Shown here: one piece after another, positions 27,519-37,085 of the stretch
How positions within the stretch are numbered: position 1 is the stretch's first letter
Layout of the letters: each line of letters begins with the position of its first letter
Assembly (NCBI RefSeq): GCF_031582885.1
Contig: NZ_CP133988.1
Span: forward strand, 937,501-1,001,500
DNA from: Streptococcus parasanguinis
GTDB taxonomy: Bacteria > Bacillota > Bacilli > Lactobacillales > Streptococcaceae
Reading direction: 5' to 3'
DNA length: 64,000 nucleotides
Translations under genes and position numbers: made by a program
Notes under the pieces: model-generated
Seen by the model: only the letters and a program-made list of their open reading frames with translations
What the model was told of the DNA's origin: nothing
Database searches by the model: none

Positions 27519-29015
27519 TTGACTGATAAATCACAAGACAGTGAGAAGTTATTAAGCTTCAAAGAGCAGATCCTCAGAGACTTAGAAGAGGCCAATGAGC
27601 AACTTCTAAAGATCGAAAAAGAGTATGATCTACCTGATCGAAGCATTGAAACCCCTTCTTCACTGAAAGAGGAGGAAGAAGCAACACCACCTCCAAAAGT
27701 AGAAGAATCTGCGTCGGCTCCCAAAGAAGAACCAGTGGAGCCGGTAAAGGCGACTCCTGCTGTGGAAGAAAAGAGTGAGCTTACAAAGCCTGCTAAAAAA
27801 GAACCAAGTCAGGAACCGGTAGAGGAAAGCTTATCGCGCTCTTCTCGTAACCAGCGCCAACAAAAACAAAAGAAACAAAATAAAATCGCTAAACGAATTG
27901 TGCGGACAGTGGTCAGCCTTTTGCTGATTGTGATCGTGGCTACAGGGATCTTTGCTGTGACCTATATCCATTCAGCTGTCAAGCCGATGGATAAAAATGC
28001 AACAGAATTCGTAACGGTTGAGATTCCAGCAGGTTCAAGTAATCGTGAGATTGGCGCGATCCTTGAGAAAAAAGGACTCGTGAAAAATGGCCAGTTCTTT
28101 AACTACTATACCAAGTTCAAGAACTATAGCAATTTCAAATCCGGTTATTTCAACCTGCAAAAGAGCATGGATCTAGAAACCATCATCCAAAAACTGCAAG
28201 AAGAGGGAACCAAAACTCCTCAGGCTCCAGTTCTTGGAAAGGTCACGATTCCAGAAGGTTATACGATCGATCAGATTGCGACGGCTATCACCACCGATGT
28301 CTCCACTAAGAAGGCAGGCAAGACTCCATTTAAGAAAGAAGATTTCTTGAAGGCTGTCCAAGACGATGCCTTTATTGAGAAGATGGTGGCCAAATATCCT
28401 AAGCTCTTGGCGAATCTGCCAAGTAAGGATTCTGGTGTTCGTTACCGTTTAGAAGGTTATCTCTTCCCAGCAACTTATAACTATGGGAAAGATACCACAG
28501 TGAAAGAAATGATCGATCAGATGCTTGCGGCAATGGATCAAAACTTAAGCCCATACTATGAAACACTTGAGAGCAAGAACATCAATGTAAACGAAGTATT
28601 GACTCTTGCTTCCTTGGTTGAAAAAGAAGGGGCGACGGATCAGGACCGCAAAGATATCGCGAGTGTCTTCTATAACCGTTTGAACCAAGACATGCCTTTG
28701 CAAAGTAATATTGCAATTCTTTATGCCGAAGGGAAACTTGGTCAAAAGACGACCTTAAAAGAAGATGCAACGATCGATACAGAGCTGGATTCACCTTATA
28801 ATATTTATAAGAATACCGGCTTGATGCCTGGCCCAGTGGATAACCCTGGAGTATCAGCGATCGAAGCGGCGGTGAACCCAAGTAAGACCGATTACTTGTA
28901 TTTTGTCGCAAATGTCGAAAATGGTGAAGTTTTCTTCGCTAAGACATACGAAGAACACAATAAAAATGTAGAAGAACACGTCAATAGTAAATTGACACAA
29001 GCAAGTTCAAACTAG
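27519..29015 (+). CDS. mltG: endolytic murein transglycosylase MltG
   Basis: This 498-residue bitopic membrane protein has a disordered cytoplasmic N-terminus rich in Glu, Lys and Pro (1-125) and one transmembrane helix (about 127-150). The extracellular YceG/LytG domain carries the catalytic Glu in SLVEKEGATDQDR. MltG cleaves nascent glycan strands and works with the peripheral wall synthesis machinery in pneumococcus. I place the start at the TTG at 27519, because GGGAGGT lies 7-8 bp upstream and the following TDKSQDSEKLLSFKEQIL aligns with the known N-terminus of pneumococcal MltG. An upstream ATG at 27498 would put the ribosome binding site inside the gene. Confidence 0.93.
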   Translation: MTDKSQDSEKLLSFKEQILRDLEEANEQLLKIEKEYDLPDRSIETPSSLKEEEEATPPPKVEESASAPKEEPVEPVKATPAVEEKSELTKPAKKEPSQEPVEESLSRSSRNQRQQKQKKQNKIAKRIVRTVVSLLLIVIVATGIFAVTYIHSAVKPMDKNATEFVTVEIPAGSSNREIGAILEKKGLVKNGQFFNYYTKFKNYSNFKSGYFNLQKSMDLETIIQKLQEEGTKTPQAPVLGKVTIPEGYTIDQIATAITTDVSTKKAGKTPFKKEDFLKAVQDDAFIEKMVAKYPKLLANLPSKDSGVRYRLEGYLFPATYNYGKDTTVKEMIDQMLAAMDQNLSPYYETLESKNINVNEVLTLASLVEKEGATDQDRKDIASVFYNRLNQDMPLQSNIAILYAEGKLGQKTTLKEDATIDTELDSPYNIYKNTGLMPGPVDNPGVSAIEAAVNPSKTDYLYFVANVENGEVFFAKTYEEHNKNVEEHVNSKLTQASSN

Positions 29016-29045
29016 AAAAAGCATGTGGCGCGTCCACAGCTTTTT
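29016..29045 (+). terminator. hairpin terminator/attenuator between mltG and greA
   Basis: AAAAAGC-a-TGTGG-cgcgt-CCACA-GCTTTTT starts right after the mltG stop. greA begins 27 bp later, so this may set the ratio of the two transcripts. Confidence 0.7.
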
Positions 29046-29072
29046 CATTCAAATAATAGAAAGAGAAGAATA

Positions 29073-29555
29073 ATGGCAGAAAAAACATACCCAATGACCC
29101 TAGCAGAAAAAGAAAAATTGGAACAAGAATTAGAAGAATTGAAATTGGTCCGTCGACCTGAAGTGGTGGAACGGATTAAGATCGCTCGTTCATATGGTGA
29201 CCTCTCAGAAAACTCTGAGTATGAAGCGGCAAAAGATGAACAAGCTTTTGTTGAAGGTCAAATCTCTAGCTTGGAAACAAAAATCCGTTATGCAGAAATC
29301 GTCGATAGTGACGCTGTTGCAGTAGACGAAGTAGCGATCGGAAAAACCGTTACAGTTCAAGAAGTTGGCGAAACAGATGAAGAAGTATACAGCATCGTTG
29401 GTTCAGCAGGGGCAGATGCCTTTGCAGGAAAGATCTCTAACGAAAGCCCAATCGGTCACGCTTTGATTGGTAAGAAGACAGGTGACGTTGTCACGGTTGA
29501 GACACCAGCTGGAAGCTACCAAGTGAAAATTTTGAACGTAGAAAAAACAGCGTAA
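29073..29555 (+). CDS. greA: transcription elongation factor GreA
   Basis: This 160-residue factor rescues backtracked RNA polymerase by stimulating transcript cleavage. The N-terminal coiled coil (1-75) carries the acidic tip with [17 protein letters not shown], and the C-terminal FKBP-like domain has [18 protein letters not shown]. The start at 29073 is set by the conserved N-terminus and AGAGAAG upstream. It follows mltG as in pneumococcus and ends at a strong terminator. Confidence 0.97.
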   Translation: MAEKTYPMTLAEKEKLEQELEELKLVRRPEVVERIKIARSYGDLSENSEYEAAKDEQAFVEGQISSLETKIRYAEIVDSDAVAVDEVAIGKTVTVQEVGETDEEVYSIVGSAGADAFAGKISNESPIGHALIGKKTGDVVTVETPAGSYQVKILNVEKTA

Positions 29556-29565
29556 CTATAAAACG

Positions 29566-29593
29566 CAAGCCCTCCAAGAGGGCTTGTTTTTTT
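29566..29593 (+). terminator. terminator after greA
   Basis: CAAGCCCTC-caa-GAGGGCTTG followed by seven T. Confidence 0.9.
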
Positions 29594-29649
29594 GTGCTCT
29601 TAATCTTTTTGTGAGAGTGAAAATTTTTCGTTGACTGACTGAATGGTAT

Positions 29650-29682
29650 CAAAAAAGCACTTGAACCTTGGGTTCAAGTGCT
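29650..29682 (-). terminator. terminator after yidC (minus strand)
   Basis: Perfect 12-bp stem AGCACTTGAACC/GGTTCAAGTGCT with a 3-base loop; the T-run is on the minus strand, so it terminates yidC. Confidence 0.85.
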
Positions 29683-29712
29683 ACTGTATACCGCTAGAAT
29701 TAGTAGTTTGTA

Positions 29713-30630
29713 CTACTTTCTATTGCGTTGTTTTCCTGCATTGCGGTTGTTTTTTGGTTTGTGTTGGATTTGTGTCGTTGCAGTAGGTGTGACATCTTTT
29801 TTCACGCGGTGACTAGTCGCTTTTGGAGGATTGTTTTTGTATTCCTCAGCGACGCGCTTGCGAAGATTTGGACGAATCAAGTAGTTGATGACAAATTGTT
29901 GGATAATTTGGATCACCCCACCGACTACCCAGTAAAGAGTCACTCCGGCTGAAGAGATCAATGAGAAGACACCGATCATAATCGGACTCATCAGTGATGC
30001 TTTGCGCATGCTTTCCTTTTGGGTTTCATCTTCAATTCCATGAAGAGAGAGCATACTTTGGATATAGTAAAGAACTGCTACGATTGCTGTCAAGAGCAAG
30101 CTTGGTTTACCAAGAGCAATGCCAAGGAAGCTACTATCTGCTACCCCTTTGGTGTGCTGAGCTGCAAAGAAGAGAGCAGAGAAGAATGGCATTTGGATCA
30201 AGAGTGGCAAACACCCAACTCCACCAAACATGCTAACTCCATTTTCACGTTGAGCAGCCATTAATTCTTGTTGCGCCAATAGCTTTTCTTCTTGTGTGCT
30301 AGCGTTCTTCATGCGCTCTTGGATTGGCCCAAGGATAGGTTTTAAGTAGTTCATCTTTTCAGATTGGTAGGTTGCCTTCCATGATTGGTACAAACCAAGT
30401 GGCAAGATGATTAACCGCACGATCAAGGTGACGATAATAATCCCGATCCCAAAGCCCAAGCCAAGGTTGTTGGCAAAGAATTTGATGGCTTCGCCCATTG
30501 GACGGCCAAGAAGATTCCAGATCAATCCAGTCGGATTTCCAGTTTTCCGATCGACACTCACGCATCCTGATAAGAAGACAAGCGAAGCTAGTCCCATCGA
30601 TGCAAGTAATGCAAGTTTATTTTTTTTCAC
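29713..30630 (-). CDS. yidC: membrane protein insertase YidC (Oxa1 family lipoprotein)
   Basis: This 305-residue insertase has a lipoprotein signal with lipobox LVFLSGC (Cys23 lipidated). The conserved Arg-containing groove helix region (GIIIVTLIVRLIILPLG) is followed by four more membrane helices. A very basic C-terminal tail (about 255-305) contacts the ribosome. Streptococci usually have two paralogues; a tail this long and basic is more typical of YidC2, but I cannot assign the paralogue securely. It is transcribed after the acylphosphatase gene, 77 bp away, on the same strand. Confidence 0.93.
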   Translation of the reverse strand: MKKNKLALLASMGLASLVFLSGCVSVDRKTGNPTGLIWNLLGRPMGEAIKFFANNLGLGFGIGIIIVTLIVRLIILPLGLYQSWKATYQSEKMNYLKPILGPIQERMKNASTQEEKLLAQQELMAAQRENGVSMFGGVGCLPLLIQMPFFSALFFAAQHTKGVADSSFLGIALGKPSLLLTAIVAVLYYIQSMLSLHGIEDETQKESMRKASLMSPIMIGVFSLISSAGVTLYWVVGGVIQIIQQFVINYLIRPNLRKRVAEEYKNNPPKATSHRVKKDVTPTATTQIQHKPKNNRNAGKQRNRK

Positions 30631-30707
30631 AAATAGTTCCTTCTTTTTTAAAATGTTACCTTTCTATTCTACTGTTTTTTTTAAAAATACACAATAGTTC
30701 TCTAGTC

Positions 30708-30986
30708 TTAATTTGCAATTTTAAAGTCTGTATAGTTTTCAAAGTTTGCGAGCGTAACATCTAAATAAGTTACAAGTGCAAAAGGTGTAGGACCTTTGCG
30801 AATTTCTTGAATGAATTTGGCCATTTGGCTACTAGACTCTGCCTGGGCCAGAATGCCAACCGTTCCGTCGTCATTATTCCAGACACGGCCAGTAATCCCA
30901 CCGATCTCTAAAGCAAGACTGTACACTCCCCAGCGAAAGCCAACCCCTTGAACCCGTCCTTGGGCAATCATTTTTACCTTTTGCAT
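30708..30986 (-). CDS. acyP: acylphosphatase
   Basis: This 92-residue enzyme hydrolyses carboxyl-phosphate bonds of acyl phosphates. The signature QGRVQGVGFR (residues 7-16) holds the catalytic Arg, and VWNNDDGTV supplies the catalytic Asn. The start at 30986 has AAGGAGG 7 bp upstream; the frame is open for 13 more codons. It lies upstream of yidC on the minus strand and is divergent from the TrmH-type methylase, with 73 bp between the two start codons. Confidence 0.93.
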   Translation of the reverse strand: MQKVKMIAQGRVQGVGFRWGVYSLALEIGGITGRVWNNDDGTVGILAQAESSSQMAKFIQEIRKGPTPFALVTYLDVTLANFENYTDFKIAN

Positions 30987-31059
30987 GTGCGACCTCCTTG
31001 ACTCGAAGAAATCTATCTGAGGCATGATTTCTTCTTTTTCTTTGTGCTATAATAGTTCT

Positions 31060-31806
31060 ATGAATATTATAACGTCTAAATCCAATAATGTAATCAAAAA
31101 TGCTAAAAAATTACATCAAAAAAAATACCGGACAGATTCTTATCTCATTGAAGGCTGGCATCTGTTTGAAGAGGCAGTAGAAAATCAAGCGAAGATTCAA
31201 CAGGTCTTTGTTTTAGAAGCCTATTTAGACCGGGTAGAGAACATCCAAAAAGTCACCGTCGTGACCCCGGAGATCTTAAGTCTCTTGGCAGATTCGAAGA
31301 CTCCGCAAGGGATTGTCGCAGAGATCGCTCTGGAGCAACCAGTCCTTCCAGATCAGTTACAAGGTCGCTACCTTTATTTGGAGGATGTACAGGATCCCGG
31401 CAATGTAGGGACTATGATTCGAACAGCAGATGCAGCAGGTTTTGATGGCGTCATGCTTTCGAAAGCCTCCGCAGATCTATACAGTCTCAAGACCCTTCGA
31501 TCCATGCAGGGCAGTCATTTCCATATCCCTATCTGGAAACTGGATCGAGAAGAACTGTTGGAGCGAGCTACGCAATCACATCTAGCAGTTCTCGCAACGA
31601 CGCTTTCAGAAGCTTCCATTGACTACCGTCAGCTTCCTCAGACCGATCGGTTTATCCTGGTTATGGGCAATGAAGGAAATGGCATCAGCCAGGAAATGGC
31701 GACACAAGCGGACCAGCTGGTTCATATTCCCATGCCAGGTCGGGCCGAGAGTTTGAATGTTGCAGTGGCAGCAGGAATTTTGATGTTTTCTTTAAGGAAA
31801 TTTTGA
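31060..31806 (+). CDS. TrmH (SpoU) family RNA 2'-O-methyltransferase
   Basis: This 248-residue SPOUT methylase has an N-terminal RNA substrate-binding domain (YLIEGWHLFEEAV) and a C-terminal knotted domain. The family motifs are present: NVGTMIRTADAAG, VMGNEGNGIS and the final IPMPGRAESLNVAVAAG. It probably methylates a ribose in 23S rRNA; the site is unknown. The chosen ATG (31060) lies only 6 bp after a perfect -10 TATAAT (31048-31053), with no ribosome binding site. Transcription should start at or next to the A of ATG, giving a leaderless message. An earlier in-frame start would lie upstream of the promoter. Confidence 0.88.
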   Translation: MNIITSKSNNVIKNAKKLHQKKYRTDSYLIEGWHLFEEAVENQAKIQQVFVLEAYLDRVENIQKVTVVTPEILSLLADSKTPQGIVAEIALEQPVLPDQLQGRYLYLEDVQDPGNVGTMIRTADAAGFDGVMLSKASADLYSLKTLRSMQGSHFHIPIWKLDREELLERATQSHLAVLATTLSEASIDYRQLPQTDRFILVMGNEGNGISQEMATQADQLVHIPMPGRAESLNVAVAAGILMFSLRKF

Positions 31807-31888
31807 GAAAAAGAAGTATACTTAACCTGTAAGAAGAAGTTGATGGAGATCTTATTGGGAGAGCTTATCAACGAAAGGTGGTTATCTT

Positions 31889-32380
31889 ATGCAATATCAT
31901 CGTGACAAAGAATACATGACCTATGTAGGCCATCTGATCCAGCATCCTAAGGTTCAAAAATTAGCCGACATTCCCCACCATATTCATTCCAATCGTTTGG
32001 AGCATTCCATTCATGTTAGCTATACCAGTTATAAACTGGCTAAAAAATTTGGTTGGGATGCCAAAAGTACGGCTCGGGGTGGCCTCTTGCATGACCTCTT
32101 TTACTATGATTGGCGCGAGACCAAGTTTACCAAGAGTCACGCCTGGATCCATCCCCGCATTGCCGTGAGAAATGCACGAAAGATCACAGATCTCAATGCC
32201 AAGGAAGAAGACATCATTATTAAACACATGTGGGGAGCTACCCTTGCTCCGCCTCGCTACAAAGAATCCTTCGTAGTGACCATGGTGGATAAATACTGGG
32301 CTGTTAAAGAAGCTTCAGAACCATGGCGTAAAAAGATGGCTAAAAGGAGATTTTTTCATCGAAAAATGTTAAAATCGTAG
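31889..32380 (+). CDS. HD domain protein
   Basis: This 163-residue HD-fold protein has a conserved His in LEHSIHVSY, the HD pair in GGLLHDLFYYD and a later HMWG. Such proteins are metal-dependent phosphohydrolases, often of nucleotides; the substrate is unknown. GAAAGGTGG lies upstream of the ATG. It sits between the TrmH methylase and a BI-1 protein on one strand, 28 bp from the latter. Confidence 0.85.
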   Translation: MQYHRDKEYMTYVGHLIQHPKVQKLADIPHHIHSNRLEHSIHVSYTSYKLAKKFGWDAKSTARGGLLHDLFYYDWRETKFTKSHAWIHPRIAVRNARKITDLNAKEEDIIIKHMWGATLAPPRYKESFVVTMVDKYWAVKEASEPWRKKMAKRRFFHRKMLKS

Positions 32381-32408
32381 TAAACAAATTTGAAAGGAAC
32401 TTGTTTAT

Positions 32409-33095
32409 ATGTATAATGATTCAGTAATCCAAGAACAAAGTGGATTGAATGCTTTTTATAACAAAATCTACTCATTAGTTGGAATCGGTGTTGGGATTTC
32501 AGCCCTTGTCTCTGGTCTCATGATGACGGTCTTTCAAGATTTCTTCGTTCAAATCTTGACAACAGCACCAATGGTTTACTATGCAGCAGTGGTTGTAGAA
32601 TTGATCTTGGTCTTTGTTGCAAGTGGGAAGGCTGTTAAAAATAGCCCGTCTGCTCTTCCGATCTTCTTGATCTACTCAGCTTTGAATGGCTTTACCTTGA
32701 GCTTTATCATTGCTCGCTACATGCAAGCGACGGTCTATAAGGCTTTCTTGGTCAGTGCCTTGATGTTTATTGTCATGGGAGCTATCGGACGCGTCGTGAA
32801 AAAAGACCTTTCTGGTATGGGACGTGCCTTGATGGGAGTCTTGATCGGTGTGATCATCGCTTCTGTTGTGAACATGTTCTTGAGAAGTTCTGGAATGGAC
32901 TATATCTTGAGTATTATCTCTGTCTTCCTCTTTGCAGGATTGACAGCTTGGGATAACCAAAAGATTCGCTATGTCTATGATCAAACAAATGGTCAACCTG
33001 CTACAGGTTGGGCAGTAGCGATGGCTTTGGAACTTTATCTTGACTTTATCAACCTCTTTATCAGCCTTCTTCGTATCTTCGGAAGAAACGACTAA
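32409..33095 (+). CDS. Bax inhibitor-1/YccA family membrane protein
   Basis: This 228-residue protein has seven predicted transmembrane helices spread evenly, the usual BI-1/YccA pattern. The C-terminal [10 protein letters not shown] and [16 protein letters not shown] are the family's best-conserved parts. Bacterial members act as pH-sensitive Ca2+ leak channels or as modulators of FtsH proteolysis. AAAGGAAC precedes the ATG. It is followed by a terminator. Confidence 0.9.
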   Translation: MYNDSVIQEQSGLNAFYNKIYSLVGIGVGISALVSGLMMTVFQDFFVQILTTAPMVYYAAVVVELILVFVASGKAVKNSPSALPIFLIYSALNGFTLSFIIARYMQATVYKAFLVSALMFIVMGAIGRVVKKDLSGMGRALMGVLIGVIIASVVNMFLRSSGMDYILSIISVFLFAGLTAWDNQKIRYVYDQTNGQPATGWAVAMALELYLDFINLFISLLRIFGRND

Positions 33096-33108
33096 TCAAA
33101 GAGAGATT

Positions 33109-33138
33109 GAGCTGGGGCAGTTGCCTCGGCTTTTTTTG
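33109..33138 (+). terminator. terminator after the BI-1 gene
   Basis: Hairpin GAGCtGGGGCA/TGCCtCgGCT followed by seven T. Confidence 0.75.
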
Positions 33139-33190
33139 TCTTTCGACTTGTGCTATACTAATAGTGACTAAAGAATAGAAATGAGCGCTT

Positions 33191-34441
33191 ATGAAAACAC
33201 CTTTTGTAACCCGTGAACAATTAGAAAGTCTGACCCAAGAATTTCCGACCCCTTTCCATCTCTATGATGAAGCAGGAATTCGTGAAACGGCTCGTGCCCT
33301 CCATCAAGCTTTTGCTTGGAATGAAGGATTTAAGGAATACTTTGCCATCAAGGCGACTCCTAACCCATCGATCCTAAAAATTTTGCAAGAAGAGGGCTGT
33401 GGAGTCGACACGGCCAGCTACGTGGAATTGTTAATGGCGGATAAACTGGGCTTTAGTGGGAAAGAAATCATGTTTTCTTCTAACAACACGCCAGCTGATG
33501 AATTTGTCTATGCGAGAGAATTAGGGGCAACTATCAATCTGGACGCCTATGAAGACATTGCTTTCTTGAAGTCTGTGACCAGCATCCCCAAGGTTATTTC
33601 TTGCCGCTATAATCCTGGTGGAGTTTTTGAACTGGGAACCGATATTATGGACAATCCTGAAGAAGCCAAGTTTGGAATGACCAAGGAGCAATTGATCCAA
33701 GCCTTTATCGAGTTGAAAGAACTAGGTGTGGAAGAGTTTGGCATTCATGCTTTATTAGCTTCTAATACAGTATCCAACGACTACTATCCAGAGCTAGCGC
33801 GTCAACTTTTTGAATTGGCAGTAGAAGTCGTCGAGAAAACAGGTGTCCACTTGGGCTTCATCAACCTCTCTGGTGGAGTTGGGGTCAATTACAAGCCGGA
33901 GCAAGAACCAAATGATATTGCCATTATTGGGGAAGGTGTGCATCGCGTTTTTGATGAGATTCTCAAACCGGCAGGACTTGGTCATGTGAAAATCTATACC
34001 GAGCTTGGTCGCTTTATGCTGGCTTCACACGGCCTCCTGGTAACCAGAGTCACTCATAAAAAGAAAACCTACCGGACCTATGTGGGCGTCGATGCTTCAG
34101 CTGTGAATCTTCTCAGACCGGCTATGTACGGTGCTTATCACCATATTACCAATATGGATCGTCCAGATGGACCAACTGAAGTGGTTGATGTCGTGGGAAG
34201 TCTCTGTGAAAATAACGATAAATTTGCCAAACAACGAGAACTACCCGTGACGGAGATTGGAGATTTACTTGTGATCCATGACACCGGAGCTCATGGATTT
34301 TCAATGGGCTATCAGTACAATGCTAAGTTGCGTTCTGCAGAAGTTTTGCTTCAAGAAGATGGGCAGGCCCGTTTGATTCGTCGAGCAGAAAAACCAGAAG
34401 ATTATCTTGCGACACTCTACGGCTTTGACATTGAAAAATAA
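33191..34441 (+). CDS. lysA: diaminopimelate decarboxylase
   Basis: This 416-residue PLP enzyme converts meso-diaminopimelate to L-lysine, which streptococci place in peptidoglycan cross-links. The PLP lysine is Lys54 in YFAIKATPNP. The glycine-rich phosphate loop NLSGGVGVNY and the C-terminal VGSLCENNDKFA (active-site Cys) are present. No other lys/dap genes are adjacent. A -10-like TATACT lies near 33154-33159. yneF follows 55 bp later. Confidence 0.93.
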   Translation: MKTPFVTREQLESLTQEFPTPFHLYDEAGIRETARALHQAFAWNEGFKEYFAIKATPNPSILKILQEEGCGVDTASYVELLMADKLGFSGKEIMFSSNNTPADEFVYARELGATINLDAYEDIAFLKSVTSIPKVISCRYNPGGVFELGTDIMDNPEEAKFGMTKEQLIQAFIELKELGVEEFGIHALLASNTVSNDYYPELARQLFELAVEVVEKTGVHLGFINLSGGVGVNYKPEQEPNDIAIIGEGVHRVFDEILKPAGLGHVKIYTELGRFMLASHGLLVTRVTHKKKTYRTYVGVDASAVNLLRPAMYGAYHHITNMDRPDGPTEVVDVVGSLCENNDKFAKQRELPVTEIGDLLVIHDTGAHGFSMGYQYNAKLRSAEVLLQEDGQARLIRRAEKPEDYLATLYGFDIEK

Positions 34442-34496
34442 GCGATTGTCTGATATAATGATAGTTATGTAAAAATAATGGATCGGAGAAAATTGT

Positions 34497-34742
34497 ATGA
34501 ATCTCTTTTTAGGAATTTTGTTGATTATTTTAGCTTTCTTTGGTGGGATGATTGCAGGAATGTTCTTGCTTCGTCGTCAATTTGAAAAAGAATTTGCATC
34601 AAACCCACGTTTGAATGTTGAAGCAGTTCGTACGCTTTTAGGAGCGAGCGGCCAACGTCCAAGCGAAGCAAAAGTTCAACAAGTCTATCGCCAAATTGTG
34701 AGCCAACAAAAATCAGCAATGGCGAAAAACAAGAAAAAATAA
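34497..34742 (+). CDS. yneF: YneF family membrane protein (UPF0154)
   Basis: This 81-residue protein has one N-terminal transmembrane helix (about 3-25, [28 protein letters not shown]). A short cytoplasmic domain contains [23 protein letters not shown]. The family's function is unknown. The start has CGGAGAA upstream. A small hairpin region (34772-34801, GAGGGgCT...AGtCCCTC) lies between it and murI. Confidence 0.88.
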   Translation: MNLFLGILLIILAFFGGMIAGMFLLRRQFEKEFASNPRLNVEAVRTLLGASGQRPSEAKVQQVYRQIVSQQKSAMAKNKKK

Positions 34743-34819
34743 GAGTGGGGCAATCTCACGATAATAAATGAGAGGGGCTTGGAGGAATTTCTTAGTCCCT
34801 CCTTTTGGAAGGAAGAGAT

Positions 34820-35614
34820 ATGGATAACCGACCGATTGGTTTTTTAGATTCTGGAGTAGGGGGCCTGACTGTTGTCCGCGAATTGCTCCGTCAGCTTCCT
34901 CACGAAGATGTCGTCTATATTGGAGATTCAGCGCGTGCACCTTATGGTCCTAGACCAGCAGACCAAATTCGCGAGTATACTTGGCAGATGGTGAACTTCC
35001 TTCTGACCAAAAATGTCAAGATGATTGTCTTAGCCTGTAATACAGCGACGGCAGTTGTTTGGGAAGAAGTCAAGGAGAAACTTGATATTCCCGTTTTGGG
35101 AGTGATCTTGCCCGGAGCTTCTGCAGCCATTAAATCGACGACCCATCAAAAAATTGGGGTCATTGGGACACCAATGACAGTTTCTTCTGGAATTTATAAG
35201 GAGAAGATTCAAAGTCTGGCACCAGACATGGAAGTCAGCAGTTTAGCTTGTCCCAAGTTTGTTCCTTTAGTAGAATCAAACGAGTTGGCATCCAGTGTGA
35301 CCAAAAAGGTGGTTTACGAAACCCTAAAACCACTAGTTGGAAAGGTTGATACCTTAGTCTTGGGATGTACCCATTATCCCCTTTTAAAACCGATCATTCA
35401 AAATGTGATGGGACCGGATGTCAAATTGATTGATAGTGGGGCAGAGTGTGTTCGGGATATTTCCGTTTTATTAAACTATTTTGAGCTCAATAAGAGTCGC
35501 GAACTCTTAGAGCAGACCCACCGCTTTTATACCACTGCAAATGCCAATAGCTTTGCAGCGATTGCCGAAAAATGGCTAGAACGTTCAGTGAATGTGGAGC
35601 ATGTAAATTTATGA
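34820..35614 (+). CDS. murI: glutamate racemase
   Basis: This 264-residue cofactor-independent racemase supplies D-Glu for peptidoglycan. The N-terminal [14 protein letters not shown] holds the catalytic acid region. The two catalytic cysteines are in LACNTATA (about residue 73) and GCTHYPLL (about 184). I chose the ATG at 34820 (GGAAGGAAG 5-10 bp upstream; conserved N-terminus). It is the first gene of a nine-gene, overlapping operon reaching yidD at 40503, and it overlaps the next gene by 4 bp. Confidence 0.96.
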   Translation: MDNRPIGFLDSGVGGLTVVRELLRQLPHEDVVYIGDSARAPYGPRPADQIREYTWQMVNFLLTKNVKMIVLACNTATAVVWEEVKEKLDIPVLGVILPGASAAIKSTTHQKIGVIGTPMTVSSGIYKEKIQSLAPDMEVSSLACPKFVPLVESNELASSVTKKVVYETLKPLVGKVDTLVLGCTHYPLLKPIIQNVMGPDVKLIDSGAECVRDISVLLNYFELNKSRELLEQTHRFYTTANANSFAAIAEKWLERSVNVEHVNL

Positions 35615-36585
35615 GTGACAAACTATTTGAATACAAAGATCCCCAAGATTGGTATATTGCCCAATGGGGAGAAGATGCAGACTACAACCAATTTAGTCAA
35701 GTGCCTGCGGAAGCTTCCACTCTGTTAGATCAGCTGGAACTTCTCTTTGCCAAGGATCCTGAAGGATTCCCTCTCAATCTATCGGTGATGCGCTATGGTT
35801 CAGCCTTTCGTTTTCTGACCTTTTTGACCGAAATCTTGAATGAAGTCAAGGGAAGAGCTTTTGAGATCGTACAGCGTCAAGGAGCCTTGCTCTTGGTTGA
35901 AAAAGGGAAACTGCTTTACTTGCATTTGCCAAGTGATGGGGTGGATGTGGAAGCCTTCTTGGGTCAAGACAAGGTCAAAGATACGATTCTTATTGCGACT
36001 CGAAATGAGGGAAAAACAAAAGAATTCCGTAATATGTTTGAAAAGCTGGGCTTTGAAGTGGAAAATCTCAATCAATACCCAGAGCTTCCAGAAGTCGAAG
36101 AAACAGGGATGACCTTTGAAGAGAATGCCCGCCTAAAAGCTGAAACGATTGCAGAGCTAACTGGGAAAACAGTCTTAGCGGATGATTCAGGTTTGAAGGT
36201 GGATATCTTGGGAGGCTTACCAGGAGTTTGGTCAGCTCGCTTTGCGGGAGTTGGTGCGACAGATGCGGAAAACAATGCGAAATTGTTGCACGAATTGGCC
36301 ATGGTCTTTGACTTGAAAGATCGCTCAGCTCAGTTCCATACGACCTTGGTGGTTGCAAGACCAGGCAAGGAAAGCTTAGTGGTGGAAGCTGATTGGCCAG
36401 GGTATATTAATTTTGAGCCAAAAGGGGAACACGGCTTTGGCTATGACCCTCTCTTCTTAGTTGGGGAAACGGGCCGTTCTGCTGCTGAATTAACGCTTGA
36501 AGAAAAAAATACACAATCACATCGTGCTTTAGCTGTTAAAAAGTTATTGGAGGTATTTCCATCATGGCAAAGCAAACAATCATAG
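35611..36585 (+). CDS. rdgB: XTP/dITP diphosphatase (RdgB/HAM1) with N-terminal streptococcal extension
   Basis: This 324-residue protein is about 125 residues longer than the usual ~195-residue HAM1 enzyme. The C-terminal part, from about residue 125 ([14 protein letters not shown]), has the full pyrophosphatase pattern ([38 protein letters not shown]). It hydrolyses non-canonical purine NTPs to monophosphates. The N-terminal 1-120 ([13 protein letters not shown]..., a mixed alpha/beta pattern) is not a domain I recognise; similar long forms occur in other streptococci. The start overlaps the murI stop (ATGA) and the 3' end overlaps yfcE by 22 bp. Confidence 0.92.
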   Translation: MSDKLFEYKDPQDWYIAQWGEDADYNQFSQVPAEASTLLDQLELLFAKDPEGFPLNLSVMRYGSAFRFLTFLTEILNEVKGRAFEIVQRQGALLLVEKGKLLYLHLPSDGVDVEAFLGQDKVKDTILIATRNEGKTKEFRNMFEKLGFEVENLNQYPELPEVEETGMTFEENARLKAETIAELTGKTVLADDSGLKVDILGGLPGVWSARFAGVGATDAENNAKLLHELAMVFDLKDRSAQFHTTLVVARPGKESLVVEADWPGYINFEPKGEHGFGYDPLFLVGETGRSAAELTLEEKNTQSHRALAVKKLLEVFPSWQSKQS

Positions 36586-37085
36586 TTATGAGTGACTCGC
36601 ATGGAGACCGCTCCATTGTTGAAGCTATTAAAGAAAAATACCTAGGCCAGGTCGATGGGATCTTTCACAATGGGGATTCTGAACTAAAAAGTGATGATCC
36701 TGTCTGGGAAGGGATCCACGTTGTCCAAGGAAATATGGATTTTTATGATGGCTATCCGGAACGCTTGGTGACCCAACTAGGGCCAACACGGATCATCCAG
36801 ACCCATGGGCATCTCTTCCAGATCAATTTTAGTTTTCAAAAATTGGATCTGTGGGCCCAAGAGGAGGAAGCAGATATCTGTCTATACGGCCACCTTCATA
36901 TCCCAGATGCTTGGAAGGAAGGAAGAACCCTCTTTGTGAATCCTGGATCCGTTAGTCAACCACGTGGTCTGATTCGCGAATGTTTGTATGCCAAGATAGA
37001 GATTACCGATTCGAACTTCAAGGTAGAGTATTATACGCGAGATCATGAATTGTACCCTGAATTGACAAAGGAGTTTAGCAGATGA
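36564..37085 (+). CDS. YfcE/MJ0936 family metallophosphoesterase
   Basis: This 173-residue calcineurin-like phosphoesterase shows all metal-binding motifs in order: SDSHGD (10-15), HNGDSE, GNMD, TQTHGH-like IQTHGH, YGHLHIP and NPGS. It is predicted to be a cytosolic Mn/Zn phosphodiesterase; the physiological substrate is unknown. It starts within rdgB (22-bp overlap) and overlaps the following CBS gene by 4 bp, so translation is coupled along the operon. Confidence 0.92.
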   Translation: MAKQTIIVMSDSHGDRSIVEAIKEKYLGQVDGIFHNGDSELKSDDPVWEGIHVVQGNMDFYDGYPERLVTQLGPTRIIQTHGHLFQINFSFQKLDLWAQEEEADICLYGHLHIPDAWKEGRTLFVNPGSVSQPRGLIRECLYAKIEITDSNFKVEYYTRDHELYPELTKEFSR

